Source: an uncultured Granulosicoccus sp. (GTDB lineage Bacteria; Pseudomonadota; Gammaproteobacteria; Granulosicoccales; Granulosicoccaceae). Taken from it: DNA of 64,000 bases. The stretch covers positions 24,344 to 88,343 of the forward strand of contig CALKLO010000011.1 of the NCBI GenBank assembly GCA_937991945.1, given 5' to 3'. Under the pieces are notes generated by a model. It saw only the letters and a program-made list of their open reading frames with translations. It was not told where the DNA came from and ran no database searches. Numbering within the stretch: the first letter of the stretch is position 1; each line of letters starts with the position of its first letter. A program made the position numbers and the translations under genes. This document shows, piece after piece, positions 1 through 9,005 of this stretch.

Positions 1-385
1 GCCTGCAGGAATTGCTGTGCTGCCAGAAATAGATGTCATGGAATACTTGGGACATGAAAAAAATACGTATCACACAACGCTGCATACCAACCAAACAGGC
101 AAACTGACATCGCATCCGTACGATCATCAAAATGCCACCGATCTATCAAAAGATTTTCATGACTACAGTGTGGTCTGGACGCCCCGCTCCGTCAGCTGGT
201 ACTTGGACGGAAAGTTTAAGGTTAGCCATCCCACACCCGCAGACTTTACTCGCCCTGTGCACTTCCTATTGAATCTTGCGGTAGGTGGAAACTGGCCAGG
301 TTCCCCAGATGGAACGACGGAATTTCCTGCTCAGTATCAGATAGATTATGTCAGGGCATGGACTGATAAAGGCAACTGCTCTTAA
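1..385 (+). CDS. GH16-family beta-glucanase, C-terminal part (5' end outside window)
   Basis: The open frame enters from the left edge (frame of base 2) and ends in TAA at 383-385. It contains EIDVMEYLG, the GH16 catalytic signature with nucleophile and acid/base glutamates flanking an aspartate. It ends with the usual C-terminal beta-strand block (LLNLAVGGNWPG, then YQIDYVRAW). GH16 enzymes of this laminarinase-like type cleave beta-1,3- or beta-1,3/1,4-glucans, normally outside the cytoplasm. The signal peptide and any carbohydrate-binding modules would lie upstream and cannot be seen. The GTG at base 17 falls just before the active site and is not a real start. The substrate is inferred from family only. 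Confidence 0.88.
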   Translation, partial: PAGIAVLPEIDVMEYLGHEKNTYHTTLHTNQTGKLTSHPYDHQNATDLSKDFHDYSVVWTPRSVSWYLDGKFKVSHPTPADFTRPVHFLLNLAVGGNWPGSPDGTTEFPAQYQIDYVRAWTDKGNCS

Positions 386-394
386 GTTGCCTTT
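368..394 (+). terminator. Hairpin at the stop codon of the GH16 gene, probable bidirectional terminator
   Basis: AAAGGCAACT at 368-377 and AGTTGCCTTT at 385-394 form a perfect 10-bp stem with a 7-nt loop. The stem carries A and T runs at its base, so it could act on both strands. It overlaps the GH16 stop codon and lies 17 bases from the stop of the convergent leftward gene, which is where a shared intrinsic terminator is expected. Confidence 0.75.
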
Positions 395-411
395 CACTGT
401 CGTACCGTTTT

Positions 412-1134
412 TTACTCTGCTCGATTAAAGAACGGAGACGCCGCCGAATACAGCATTTTGTACGGTGTGTTTAGTGCTAAGTCGTTGACCATTGTGTCGC
501 GACTGATCAGAGAGTCTGCAGGTGACAACGCTCTTTGCGTAAGATCAAATGTCGAGTAAATTGCCATGACGCAAAGCAATCCACCGAGAAGACACATTAA
601 GATTCCAGTAGGCGCAAACACTCTGAATCGTAGGAATCTGTTTAGCTCCAAACGCAATATAAAGGCAATTAAGATTAAAAACGATACGACGAGCCCGATA
701 ACCAATGGCACTGTGTGCTCTTTAAAAACCGTCGTAATAATGTGCAACGGTTTATCGACGTCAGCCAATAGGCTTAAATCGGGTCGTACGCCAGCCGAAT
801 GAATGAACCAAGGGGTCATCAATTCGAGCACCAGGATCATGAGTAGCCCAAGCGTCAGGAATAATAAAACCACAAACTTTGCCAATCCACGCGTGTATTT
901 TGTCACTGACAAAAGTGAGCCCAATACGACAGGTACGAACAAAACCATACCAATTAGCGCGATATCAAAGCGTAACCCTTGAAGAAATAAGGGTAGGACC
1001 GCATTGGCCTCGAGAACGCTTGGAAACTGCCATAACGCATAAGCCGTTCTCATCACTGTTAGTAAGAACAGCGCTGTGAGGATGAATAAAACAAAATGGC
1101 CCAGTAAATGGCGTGCTGGAATAATAGACTTCAT
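412..1134 (-). CDS. Membrane module of an LTA synthase/OpgB-like phosphoglycerol transferase, catalytic domain absent
   Basis: The 240-residue protein has about five hydrophobic segments. It shows features of the N-terminal membrane half of the LTA-synthase/MdoB-like alkaline-phosphatase-superfamily proteins: GLRFDIALIG in the second helix, a short periplasmic stretch with RPDLSLL, and near the end a run resembling the linker that precedes the sulfatase domain (MVNDLALNTPYKMLYSA). In full-length relatives a periplasmic sulfatase-fold domain of several hundred residues follows. Here the frame stops 16 residues later and only the convergent GH16 gene lies beyond. It starts 48 bases after glgX and could be co-transcribed with it. 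It is either a truncated gene or a stand-alone membrane module. Family assignment is moderate and function is unknown. Confidence 0.6.
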   Translation of the reverse strand: MKSIIPARHLLGHFVLFILTALFLLTVMRTAYALWQFPSVLEANAVLPLFLQGLRFDIALIGMVLFVPVVLGSLLSVTKYTRGLAKFVVLLFLTLGLLMILVLELMTPWFIHSAGVRPDLSLLADVDKPLHIITTVFKEHTVPLVIGLVVSFLILIAFILRLELNRFLRFRVFAPTGILMCLLGGLLCVMAIYSTFDLTQRALSPADSLISRDTMVNDLALNTPYKMLYSAASPFFNRAE

Positions 1135-1182
1135 AGTATTGGACTAAAACATCTGACGATTTTACTAGTATACCTCAGGTCA

Positions 1183-3303
1183 TCATTCAACCAATTTCAA
1201 CACTTGAAGGGATTTCCACTGACACAGTTGTTCACCGGCTAGAACAGGTTTAGTGTGAACTGGGTCGGCCGAATGAACAAGAAGTTGCCATTTTGAGCCA
1301 GCAAGCATCTTAGCTTTTAGTGAAAACACGACATCCTCATCACCGCCATTAATCAGAATTAATAACGTATCAGATGGTTGAACGCTCTGGTTCTCTGGTA
1401 TCGCGTCACCCATCATTTGTAGCGCCACAAAACCGCTGTCGGGTTTGTGCCAGTCTTCCTCAAGCATCAAAGCTGCCTCGCTATTTAGCCAGCTTACGTC
1501 AGGCAGACCTGTGCTCAGAGATTGATGATGGCCGTGCAAATACCACTGGCGGCGTAAAACGGGCTGCGCCTTACGCAGCGTTATTAAAGACTGGGTGAAC
1601 TCGGCGAGCGAGTCCGATTGTTCTGTACTTTGCCAGTCAATCCACGCTATGTCGTTGTCTTGGCAGTAGGCGTTGTTATTACCTTGCTGAGTGCGATCTC
1701 TTTCGTCACCCGCTAACAGCATGGGTGTTCCTTGCGACAAAAAAAGCGTACATAGAAAGTTGCGTTGTTGGCGCAAACGTAATTCGTTGATCGCTAGGTC
1801 GTCGGTCGGCCCTTCGACACCATGGTTAGACGAATGATTGCCATCATGACCATCTCGATTATCTTCGCCATTTTGCAGATTGTGCTTGGACTGATAGCTA
1901 ACCAGATCACTCAAGGTGAACCCATCATGAGCAGTAATGAAATTCACACTCGCAGATGGCTCTCGCCCCTGCCATTCAAACAAAGAACTACTACCCAGAA
2001 GTTTGTCCGAAAATTCAGGTAATAAAGCAGCGTTTGAGTTCCAAAATTTACGCGCTGTATCTCTGAACTGATCGTTCCACTCAGACCATCTGGCAGGATA
2101 TTGTCCCAGTTGATAGCCACCAGGGCCTAAATCCCAAGGCTCGGCAATCATGCGTGCATCACTTAGGTTTGGATCCTGAGCGATAGCATCAAAAAAGCCT
2201 GCTCCCCGATCAAACCCATAGCTCTCGCGCCCCAAGATACTCGCTAAATCAAATCGGTAGCCGTCAACCTGCATCTCGTTAGTCCAAAATCGCAGACTAT
2301 CCATAACCATTTGCAAGACTCTCGGGTGTTCTAATGCTAGCGTATTACCCGTACCGCTATCGTTAACATAAAATCGCTTATCTGATTCCAATCGATAGTA
2401 TGAGAAATTGTCCAAACCTCTGTAACACAAGGTTGGCCCCATCTCGTTGCCTTCTGCTGTGTGGTTGTATACAACATCTAACAGCACTTCTATATCGGCT
2501 TCATGCAGAGCTTTCACCGTGTCTTTGAACTCTTCTTGTGGATTCGAAGAGGCCGCGTAACGTGCAGCTGGAGCGAAAAAACACAGTGATTGATAACCCC
2601 AATAGTTTTTCAATCCGCGCTCGCATAAAAAATCGTCGTCACAGAATTCGTGCACCGGTAGTAATTCTAAGGCTGTAATACCTAGACGCTTTAAATACTC
2701 GATCATGCTAGTTGATGATAGCGCCTCATAACTTCCTCGTAACGCTTCAGGAATTGCGTCTTGCAGTGCCGTGAGCCCTTTCACATGTCCTTCAAATATG
2801 ACTTTTTCGCTTAATGGGGCTCGCTCGCGTGGAGGCTGATACTGTCGGTGAGGTGCATGAGAAATAGTCGGCGTTAGGGTACGCTCAGTCACAACGCTCT
2901 TCGGCACGTAAGGCGAGCTATCACGAGTATCGAACGACAAATCTTTATCCGCATGACCTCTGATGTGACCATAATTTGCGTCATTCCACACCAACGTGCC
3001 TTGCAGCTGCCTGGTGTAAGGATCAATGAGTAGCTTATGGGCGTTGAAACGATGCCCTTCTGATGGCAGGTAGGGCCCATGCACACGATACCCATATACC
3101 AAGCCCACTTTTGCGTCAGGTAAGTATCCATGCCAAACACTGTCTGTTTGTTTGGGCAGCGACAAACGCTGCAATTCCTTAAAACCTTGCGCATCGAATA
3201 CGCAGAGCTCCACAGCTGTTGCATGCGCCGAAAATACCGCGAAATTGATACCACGCTCATCTGGGCTAGCGCCCAACGGCCAGCTTCGACCTTCATGTAG
3301 CAT
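1183..3303 (-). CDS. glgX: Glycogen debranching enzyme GlgX
   Basis: This GH13 isoamylase-type enzyme hydrolyses alpha-1,6 branch points of glycogen, usually the short stubs left after phosphorylase action. The 706-residue protein has an N-terminal CBM48-like beta domain (about 1-110), then the catalytic barrel. Conserved regions are readable: DVVYNH at 276-281, the nucleophile in GYRFDLA (D352), the acid/base in AEPWD (E388) and the third carboxylate in TAHDG (D460). All three catalytic carboxylates are present. The ATG lies 8 bases downstream of the glgP stop, so the two degradative genes form one leftward unit and probably share a transcript. Confidence 0.96.
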   Translation of the reverse strand: MLHEGRSWPLGASPDERGINFAVFSAHATAVELCVFDAQGFKELQRLSLPKQTDSVWHGYLPDAKVGLVYGYRVHGPYLPSEGHRFNAHKLLIDPYTRQLQGTLVWNDANYGHIRGHADKDLSFDTRDSSPYVPKSVVTERTLTPTISHAPHRQYQPPRERAPLSEKVIFEGHVKGLTALQDAIPEALRGSYEALSSTSMIEYLKRLGITALELLPVHEFCDDDFLCERGLKNYWGYQSLCFFAPAARYAASSNPQEEFKDTVKALHEADIEVLLDVVYNHTAEGNEMGPTLCYRGLDNFSYYRLESDKRFYVNDSGTGNTLALEHPRVLQMVMDSLRFWTNEMQVDGYRFDLASILGRESYGFDRGAGFFDAIAQDPNLSDARMIAEPWDLGPGGYQLGQYPARWSEWNDQFRDTARKFWNSNAALLPEFSDKLLGSSSLFEWQGREPSASVNFITAHDGFTLSDLVSYQSKHNLQNGEDNRDGHDGNHSSNHGVEGPTDDLAINELRLRQQRNFLCTLFLSQGTPMLLAGDERDRTQQGNNNAYCQDNDIAWIDWQSTEQSDSLAEFTQSLITLRKAQPVLRRQWYLHGHHQSLSTGLPDVSWLNSEAALMLEEDWHKPDSGFVALQMMGDAIPENQSVQPSDTLLILINGGDEDVVFSLKAKMLAGSKWQLLVHSADPVHTKPVLAGEQLCQWKSLQVLKLVE

Positions 3304-3311
3304 GCCGCTAT

Positions 3312-5855
3312 TTACCCTGTTGTGATTTGTGACGTTGGAACAATGGGTTCAAGCTTCCAAATATCTCGGTTATAGTCACGCATGGTTCTGTCAGTGGAAA
3401 AACGCGCACTACTTGCTGTATTCAAAATACTGATCTGAGTCCATAGCGCTTCATCAGACCATGCGCCTTCAACGTCTAATTGAGCATCTAGGTAGGCGGC
3501 AAGGTCGGCAATCGTTAACCACGGATCATCTGAACTACGTGCAGCATCGATGACGCTACGAATGACTTCTGCTTCCCCGCCATCAAACAACCCTGAGTCG
3601 AAGGCATCAAAGATATTTTGCAATCGGCTGTCGGCTGCGATGAAAGAGGATGGTGCATAGCCGTGCCGGACTGAATCTACTTCGTCAACGTTAAGACCAA
3701 ACAAGAAAAAGTTTTCATCGCCCACGGCTTCTAGAATTTCAACGTTAGCGCCATCAAGCGTGCCGATAGTAACAGCGCCATTCATCATGAATTTCATGTT
3801 GCCGGTTCCTGATGCTTCTTTACCTGCTGTCGAAATTTGTTCGGACAAATCAGCCGCTGGACATATTACTTCCATTGCCGATACGTTGTAATCGGGTAAG
3901 AACACAAGGCGTAATTTCCCTTGGGTCCTAACGTCGTTATTGATCACGTGTGCAACGTTGTTGATCAGCTTGATGATAGCTTTTGCCATGTGATAGCCGG
4001 GTGCTGCTTTGCCAGCAATCAGCACCATACGCGCTGGATGTGACTTACCATCCAGTAGCTCTAGATAGATATGAACAGCATGCAGTACGCACAGCAGTTG
4101 TCTTTTATATTCATGCATACGCTTAACTTGCACGTCAAACAGCATATTAGCGTCTACCTCAATACCGGTTCTATCGAAAATTAGATCCGCTAAACGTAGC
4201 TTGTTTTCATGCTTGATATCACGCCAGCGTGCCTGTAGCTCGGAATCTTCTGCCAATGGTGCTAATTGCTCAAGCAAGTCGATGTCAGACACCCAATTGC
4301 TGCCCAATTTTTCGTCCAGTAATTCACGCAAAGGTAAATTACAGTTAGCAAGCCAACGTCGTTGAGTGACGCCATTCGTTTTGTTATTGAATCTGTCAGG
4401 CCACAATGAATAGAAGTTTTTGAACAATCCCGCTTTCAACAATTGCGAATGCAAAGCAGCCACCCCATTAACGGAGAAACTCCCCACGATAGCTAAGTGA
4501 GCCATGCGAACCACAGGCACAGAGTCGAAAGAAATGATGGACATCTGGGCTTGTGTTTCAACTTGACCAGGCAAACTTTTAGCGACCTGCTCCATAAAAC
4601 GGCGATTAATCTCTTGGATTATTTCGGTAGGGCGCGGCAGAAGTGCACCAATCATATTCAAAGACCAGCACTCGAGCGCTTCTGGCAGTAATGTGTGGTT
4701 GGTATACGCCATAACGGAACTCGTAATGGCCCAAGCATCGTCCCACGCTAGCTTGTGTTCATCTATGAGCAAGCGCATCAGTTCTGGCACCGCTAAGCTG
4801 GGGTGCGTATCGTTTAGCTGAAAACAATGCGCTGCAGCAAAACCTGAGAAATCATCATTTTTAGTCAGCCAAATCCTGATGGCATCCTGCAAGCTAGCGG
4901 ATACTAAAAAGTACTGTTGCCGTAAACGCAGAACCTTGCCATTTTCACTGCTGTCGTTTGGATAGAGAACCATAGTGATGTTCTCTGCTGCATTTTTAGC
5001 AGACACAGCTTCGGTATAACCGCCAGCGTTAAATTCATTAAGATTAAATTCATCGGTTGCCGTGGATCGCCACAACCTCAGCGTATTAACAACACCATTG
5101 CCAGAACCAGGAATGGGCACATCACACGGCACAGCAAGTACATCATCCGTATTCACCCAACGATGAGACACCTCGCCTCGTAAGTCAGGGATAAGCTCTA
5201 CATTACCGCCAAAGCGAACTCGGCAGGCTATTTCTGGCCGCTCAAGTTCCCACACATGGCCTTCGCTCAACCAGTTATCTGGGCTCTCTACCTGCCAACC
5301 ATTTTCAATGGACTGACGGAACATTCCATATCTGTAGTGCAGGCCATAGCCTGTTACCGGTAGTGCCAGCGATGCGCAACTATCAAGAAAACACGCTGCC
5401 AGTCGACCTAATCCTCCGTTACCTAATCCTGCATCGTGCTCAAGCTCTTGGATGTCCTCCATCGCAACGCCCAACTCGTTAAGCGCTTGACTCAACTCTG
5501 TTGATAGTTCGAGATTGTGTACCGCATTGCCAAATGCCCTTCCCATGAGAAACTCCATAGATAAGTAGCATGTGCGGCGTACATCAGATTCCTCGCTAGC
5601 CTGTCTAGTCGCTCGCCAGTTATCCATCAGTCGATCGCGGACACTCAGCGCTACCGCCTTATAAAGATAATGGGCCGGCGCTGCATTGATATCTCGACCG
5701 TAGGTTTGAGCGTAGTGCTGGGCAATAGATTGCTTGAGCGCTTGGCTGTCATTTTGCAATGCAGGCATTGCTTCTGACCACGCCTGCGTGCTGTTTACCA
5801 GTGCATTCGACGCACTGTTTTGGGCATCTTGACGGATTGAATTTGATGTTGTCAT
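3312..5855 (-). CDS. glgP: Glycogen/maltodextrin phosphorylase
   Basis: GT35 phosphorylase releases glucose-1-phosphate from the non-reducing ends of alpha-1,4-glucan. The protein has 847 residues, slightly more than E. coli GlgP. It carries the family hallmark EASGTGNMKF, in which K688 should form the Schiff base with pyridoxal phosphate, and the GLGNGGLGRLAACF glycine-rich stretch near residue 145. The N-terminal 30 or so residues are a variable extension. ATG at 5855 is the first start. The gene is divergent from glgC, so degradation and synthesis are read from one intergenic region. Allosteric behaviour cannot be inferred. Confidence 0.96.
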   Translation of the reverse strand: MTTSNSIRQDAQNSASNALVNSTQAWSEAMPALQNDSQALKQSIAQHYAQTYGRDINAAPAHYLYKAVALSVRDRLMDNWRATRQASEESDVRRTCYLSMEFLMGRAFGNAVHNLELSTELSQALNELGVAMEDIQELEHDAGLGNGGLGRLAACFLDSCASLALPVTGYGLHYRYGMFRQSIENGWQVESPDNWLSEGHVWELERPEIACRVRFGGNVELIPDLRGEVSHRWVNTDDVLAVPCDVPIPGSGNGVVNTLRLWRSTATDEFNLNEFNAGGYTEAVSAKNAAENITMVLYPNDSSENGKVLRLRQQYFLVSASLQDAIRIWLTKNDDFSGFAAAHCFQLNDTHPSLAVPELMRLLIDEHKLAWDDAWAITSSVMAYTNHTLLPEALECWSLNMIGALLPRPTEIIQEINRRFMEQVAKSLPGQVETQAQMSIISFDSVPVVRMAHLAIVGSFSVNGVAALHSQLLKAGLFKNFYSLWPDRFNNKTNGVTQRRWLANCNLPLRELLDEKLGSNWVSDIDLLEQLAPLAEDSELQARWRDIKHENKLRLADLIFDRTGIEVDANMLFDVQVKRMHEYKRQLLCVLHAVHIYLELLDGKSHPARMVLIAGKAAPGYHMAKAIIKLINNVAHVINNDVRTQGKLRLVFLPDYNVSAMEVICPAADLSEQISTAGKEASGTGNMKFMMNGAVTIGTLDGANVEILEAVGDENFFLFGLNVDEVDSVRHGYAPSSFIAADSRLQNIFDAFDSGLFDGGEAEVIRSVIDAARSSDDPWLTIADLAAYLDAQLDVEGAWSDEALWTQISILNTASSARFSTDRTMRDYNRDIWKLEPIVPTSQITTG

Positions 5856-6023
5856 GATCGGGTTTTACGAGAATCGAAAGTAAGTAGAGTTGTCGCGCGA
5901 ATAACATGACGCAAGGAACATGCAAGGCCGTCTCAATTCGCAAGCCTAGATTCACAAGTCTTTTGCCTTATCACCCCAAAGGGCGGTAAGCTAAGCCCAC
6001 AATGTAAATAATAAGGTGGCCAC
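5856..6023. promoter_or_regulatory. Divergent glgP / glgC control region
   Basis: This 168-base gap separates the leftward degradative genes from the rightward synthetic genes and must hold promoters for both. AAGGTGG at 6014-6020 is a good ribosome-binding site for glgC. Bases 5967-5990 can fold into an imperfect 10-bp hairpin (CTTATCACCC / GGGCGGTAAG, 4-nt loop, one wobble and one mismatch) about 34 bases before the glgC ATG. I could not pick convincing -35/-10 pairs by eye. Confidence 0.5.
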
Positions 6024-7295
6024 ATGAGCATCATAGACGAAAGACATATCTCACGACTAACACGTGACACGCTCGCACTGATACTCGCTGGCGGACAAGG
6101 TAGCCGCTTACATGAACTAACCCATTGGCGAGCAAAGCCAGCAGTGCCTTTTGGTGGGAAGTTCAGGATCATCGATTTCGTCCTATCCAATTGCATCAAT
6201 TCTGGCATTAGACGAGTTGGAGTCGCCACACAATACAAGGCGCACTCACTCGTGCGTCACATTAGCCGAGGGTGGTCTGGCTTCAAGGCCGAGTTTGGCG
6301 AATTTGTTGAAATCCTTCCAGCCTCCAAGCGTGTTGATGAAGGTTGGTACAAAGGCACCGCAGATGCAGTATTTCAAAACCTAGATATTATCCGTACCCA
6401 CAAACCCAAGTTTGTTTTGGTACTGGGTGGCGACCATATTTACAAAATGGACTACGGCCCACTTGTGGCAGCACATGATCAACGTAAGGCAGACATGACC
6501 CTATGTTGCGTTGAGGTCTCGGTGGAAGAAGCCGCCGGTTCCTTTGGCGTGGTCAAGGTAGACGCCGATGGACGCGTACTTGAATTTCAAGAAAAACCTG
6601 CTGTGCCTGCTGAAATACCAGGCAAGCCTGGCCGCGTGCTCGCCTCCATGGGCAACTATGTATTCAATACAGAATTTTTGTACGACGAGCTCATTCACGA
6701 TGCGGACGCTGAAGGTAGCTCCCACGATTTTGGCAAAGACATTTTGCCGCGCATTGTTGAGTCCGGCACTGTCTACGCATTTCGTTTAGGCGACGACCAA
6801 CCCGACGGTCGTTCGTACTGGCGTGATGTCGGCACCCTAGACGCATTCTGGGAAGCCAACATGGAAATGGTCGGCCCTGAACCCGAACTCAACTTATACG
6901 ATCAAGAATGGCCGATTTACACCTATCAAATGCAGTTACCTTCAGCAAAATTCGTCCACGATGTGGGTGATCGACGCGGTATGGCTCTCAACTGCATCGT
7001 CTCTGGAGGTTGCATCGTGTCAGGTGGCACCGTTAGCCGATCACTGCTGTTTAGCAATGTGAGAGTCCGCTCTTACAGTAAAATTGAAGACTCTGTGATA
7101 TTACCTGACGTCGATATCGGGAGGAACTGCAGAATACGTAAGGCCATAGTCGATTCAGGTACCATTCTTGAAGAAGGTACTGAGATTGGCATTGATCCGG
7201 TCGCTGATCGAGAACGCGGATTCCGAGTAACGGAGAGTGGCATAACGCTTGTGACACCTAGCGATTTCGGCCAAATGTTACACCGTGTACGATAA
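6024..7295 (+). CDS. glgC: Glucose-1-phosphate adenylyltransferase (ADP-glucose pyrophosphorylase)
   Basis: GlgC makes ADP-glucose and pyrophosphate from ATP and glucose-1-phosphate, the committed step of bacterial glycogen synthesis. The 423-residue protein has the nucleotidyltransferase fingerprint LAGGQGSRL at 21-29 and the [16 protein letters not shown] block. It also has [10 protein letters not shown] at 135-144, with the metal-binding aspartate at 137, and FQEKP with K191 in the sugar-phosphate site. The last 110 or so residues are the left-handed beta-helix of isoleucine-patch repeats typical of GlgC. It heads a rightward glgC-glgA-glgB set and is preceded by a clear ribosome-binding site. 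Confidence 0.97.
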   Translation: MSIIDERHISRLTRDTLALILAGGQGSRLHELTHWRAKPAVPFGGKFRIIDFVLSNCINSGIRRVGVATQYKAHSLVRHISRGWSGFKAEFGEFVEILPASKRVDEGWYKGTADAVFQNLDIIRTHKPKFVLVLGGDHIYKMDYGPLVAAHDQRKADMTLCCVEVSVEEAAGSFGVVKVDADGRVLEFQEKPAVPAEIPGKPGRVLASMGNYVFNTEFLYDELIHDADAEGSSHDFGKDILPRIVESGTVYAFRLGDDQPDGRSYWRDVGTLDAFWEANMEMVGPEPELNLYDQEWPIYTYQMQLPSAKFVHDVGDRRGMALNCIVSGGCIVSGGTVSRSLLFSNVRVRSYSKIEDSVILPDVDIGRNCRIRKAIVDSGTILEEGTEIGIDPVADRERGFRVTESGITLVTPSDFGQMLHRVR

Positions 7296-7312
7296 CTCGA
7301 TCAATAACATGC

Positions 7313-7378
7313 TCGATTGGCAGTCCTTCAAACGCACAGGGTAAAACCGTAAGTCTGCGTTTCGGGCTGCACAATCGA
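7313..7378 (+). other. Long imperfect hairpin between glgC and glgA
   Basis: The outer arm TCGATTG (7313-7319) pairs with CAATCGA (7372-7378). GCAG (7320-7323) pairs with CTGC (7367-7370) across a single bulged A. TCC (7324-7326) pairs with GGG (7364-7366), using one wobble. AAACGCA (7330-7336) pairs with TGCGTTT (7356-7362) and closes a 19-nt loop. This gives about 21 base pairs in 66 nt. No T-run follows directly, so it is not a textbook terminator. It could be an attenuator, an RNase processing or stabilising element, a leader for glgA, or a copy of a REP-like palindrome. Confidence 0.7.
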
Positions 7379-7430
7379 CGAAGTTCTGCATTTTTCAGCC
7401 ACTTAAAGTCACCGCTTAACGCTTATCACT

Positions 7431-9005
7431 ATGCCCTCGCCCATTCACGTTTGTATGCTCGCCTCCGAGAACGATGTCATCCCCGGTGGCAAAGTAGGCG
7501 GTATCGGCGATGTTGTTCGCGATATTCCAAAGGCGCTAGCTAAGCAAGGCGCTAGGGTATCTGTCGTAATACCCGCGTACGGTGCATTCCACCTGTTACC
7601 CGAATCAAGCCTTGTCGGTGCTTTTACAGCAGAATTTCGAGGGCGGCCAGAGCGCATTGAACTCTATGAGCTTTTTGCCGGGCGTGATGAAGGGGTTCGT
7701 TATCTTGTTTTGCATCATCCATTGTTCGCAGCCGGTGGACCTGGTGCTGTGTACTGCGACGATGACGCAAGTCAACCGTTCGCCACTGATGCCAATAAAT
7801 TCGCTTTATTTTGTTTAGCAAGCCTGCGCGCTATCAAAGTGGGCCTTCTAGATCACATTGATGTTTTGCATCTACACGATTGGCACAGCGCGCTAGCAAC
7901 GGTACTCATCCAATTTGATCCTGAATTCCAATCGCTGCAGTCACTGCATTGCGTATTTAGTATTCATAATTTGGCACTACAAGGTATTCGACCTTTTGCT
8001 CAAAGTGCTTCGTCATTAGAGGGTTGGTTTCCGCACTTGCATTATGATCGCTCTCAGCTTTCTGATCCACGATGGCCACACTGCATCAACCCCATTGCAG
8101 CCGCTATTCGTTATGCCGACAGAGTCCACACCGTGTCACCCACTTACGCGCAAGAAATAATTCAAGCTAACGATCCTAGCCGCGGCTTTCATGGTGGCGA
8201 AGGACTTGAAAAAGACTTAAGCGACTGCGCTAGAGATCATCGACTTGTCGGTATTATCAACGGCATTGATTATCCAGACGAAGACATCAGCACACGCCGA
8301 GATGCCATCAGTTGGGCTAATTTTATGTTTGATGTTAGCGATGAAATGCTTCGTATGATGGGCACGCAAAGCACCATAAAAACGGCTGACTATCTTGCGC
8401 ATCAGCGACTACTAAGATGGCAATCAAAGCCGATGCCCAACCATATAGTGACAAGTGTTGGCAGGCTCACGGATCAAAAAATGGCGCTGTTGCTGCACCC
8501 GCTTGCCGATGGCCGAACACCGTTAGAGGCTTTATTGGAAACCTTGCACAATCGGGGACTACTAATGATGCTAGGCACCGGCGACAAAGAGTTAGAACAA
8601 GCTTGCCAACGTCTTGCAGCAAAACACCCGAATTTCTTGTTTTTCAAACAGTACTCGCAACGACTGTCAGATCTGCTTTTTAGCAACGGCGATATTTTTC
8701 TCATGCCTAGTTCTTTCGAACCTTGCGGCATCAGCCAAATGTTATCGATGCGACAAGCACAACCGTGTTTAGCTCATGCAGTGGGTGGATTAAAAGACAC
8801 CATTAAAGATGGTCAAACAGGCTATCTATTTTCCGGTAACTCCATGACCGAGCAAGCTACTGCACTACTCGAGCGCTTCGACGACATTTTGCTGCAGCGT
8901 GAAACGCAGCCAGCAAAGTTTGCAAAAATTTCAACAGCCGCCAAACAAGAACGCTTTATGTGGCACGACAGCGCCAAGCGCTACCTATCAGAGTTATATA
9001 CATGA
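7431..9005 (+). CDS. glgA: Glycogen synthase (ADP-glucose type, GT5)
   Basis: The enzyme transfers glucose from ADP-glucose to the growing alpha-1,4-glucan. The 524-residue protein has KVGGIGDVVRDIP at about 21-33, a variant of the GT5 nucleotide-binding KTGGLADV loop with the lysine kept. It also has HLHDWHSAL in the N-terminal Rossmann domain, and SSFEPCGISQ with the catalytic glutamate in the C-terminal one, followed by AVGGLKDTI. The loop wording differs from enteric GlgA, so this is probably a distinct GlgA subgroup. ATG at 7431 has a weak ribosome-binding site. Its stop overlaps the glgB start (ATGA), indicating translational coupling. Confidence 0.9.
   Translation: MPSPIHVCMLASENDVIPGGKVGGIGDVVRDIPKALAKQGARVSVVIPAYGAFHLLPESSLVGAFTAEFRGRPERIELYELFAGRDEGVRYLVLHHPLFAAGGPGAVYCDDDASQPFATDANKFALFCLASLRAIKVGLLDHIDVLHLHDWHSALATVLIQFDPEFQSLQSLHCVFSIHNLALQGIRPFAQSASSLEGWFPHLHYDRSQLSDPRWPHCINPIAAAIRYADRVHTVSPTYAQEIIQANDPSRGFHGGEGLEKDLSDCARDHRLVGIINGIDYPDEDISTRRDAISWANFMFDVSDEMLRMMGTQSTIKTADYLAHQRLLRWQSKPMPNHIVTSVGRLTDQKMALLLHPLADGRTPLEALLETLHNRGLLMMLGTGDKELEQACQRLAAKHPNFLFFKQYSQRLSDLLFSNGDIFLMPSSFEPCGISQMLSMRQAQPCLAHAVGGLKDTIKDGQTGYLFSGNSMTEQATALLERFDDILLQRETQPAKFAKISTAAKQERFMWHDSAKRYLSELYT

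Noticed and set aside
8960-9001. Upstream start for glgB inside glgA
   Set aside because: It adds 14 residues not like branching enzymes. ATG 9002 forms an ATGA overlap with glgA, the usual coupling.
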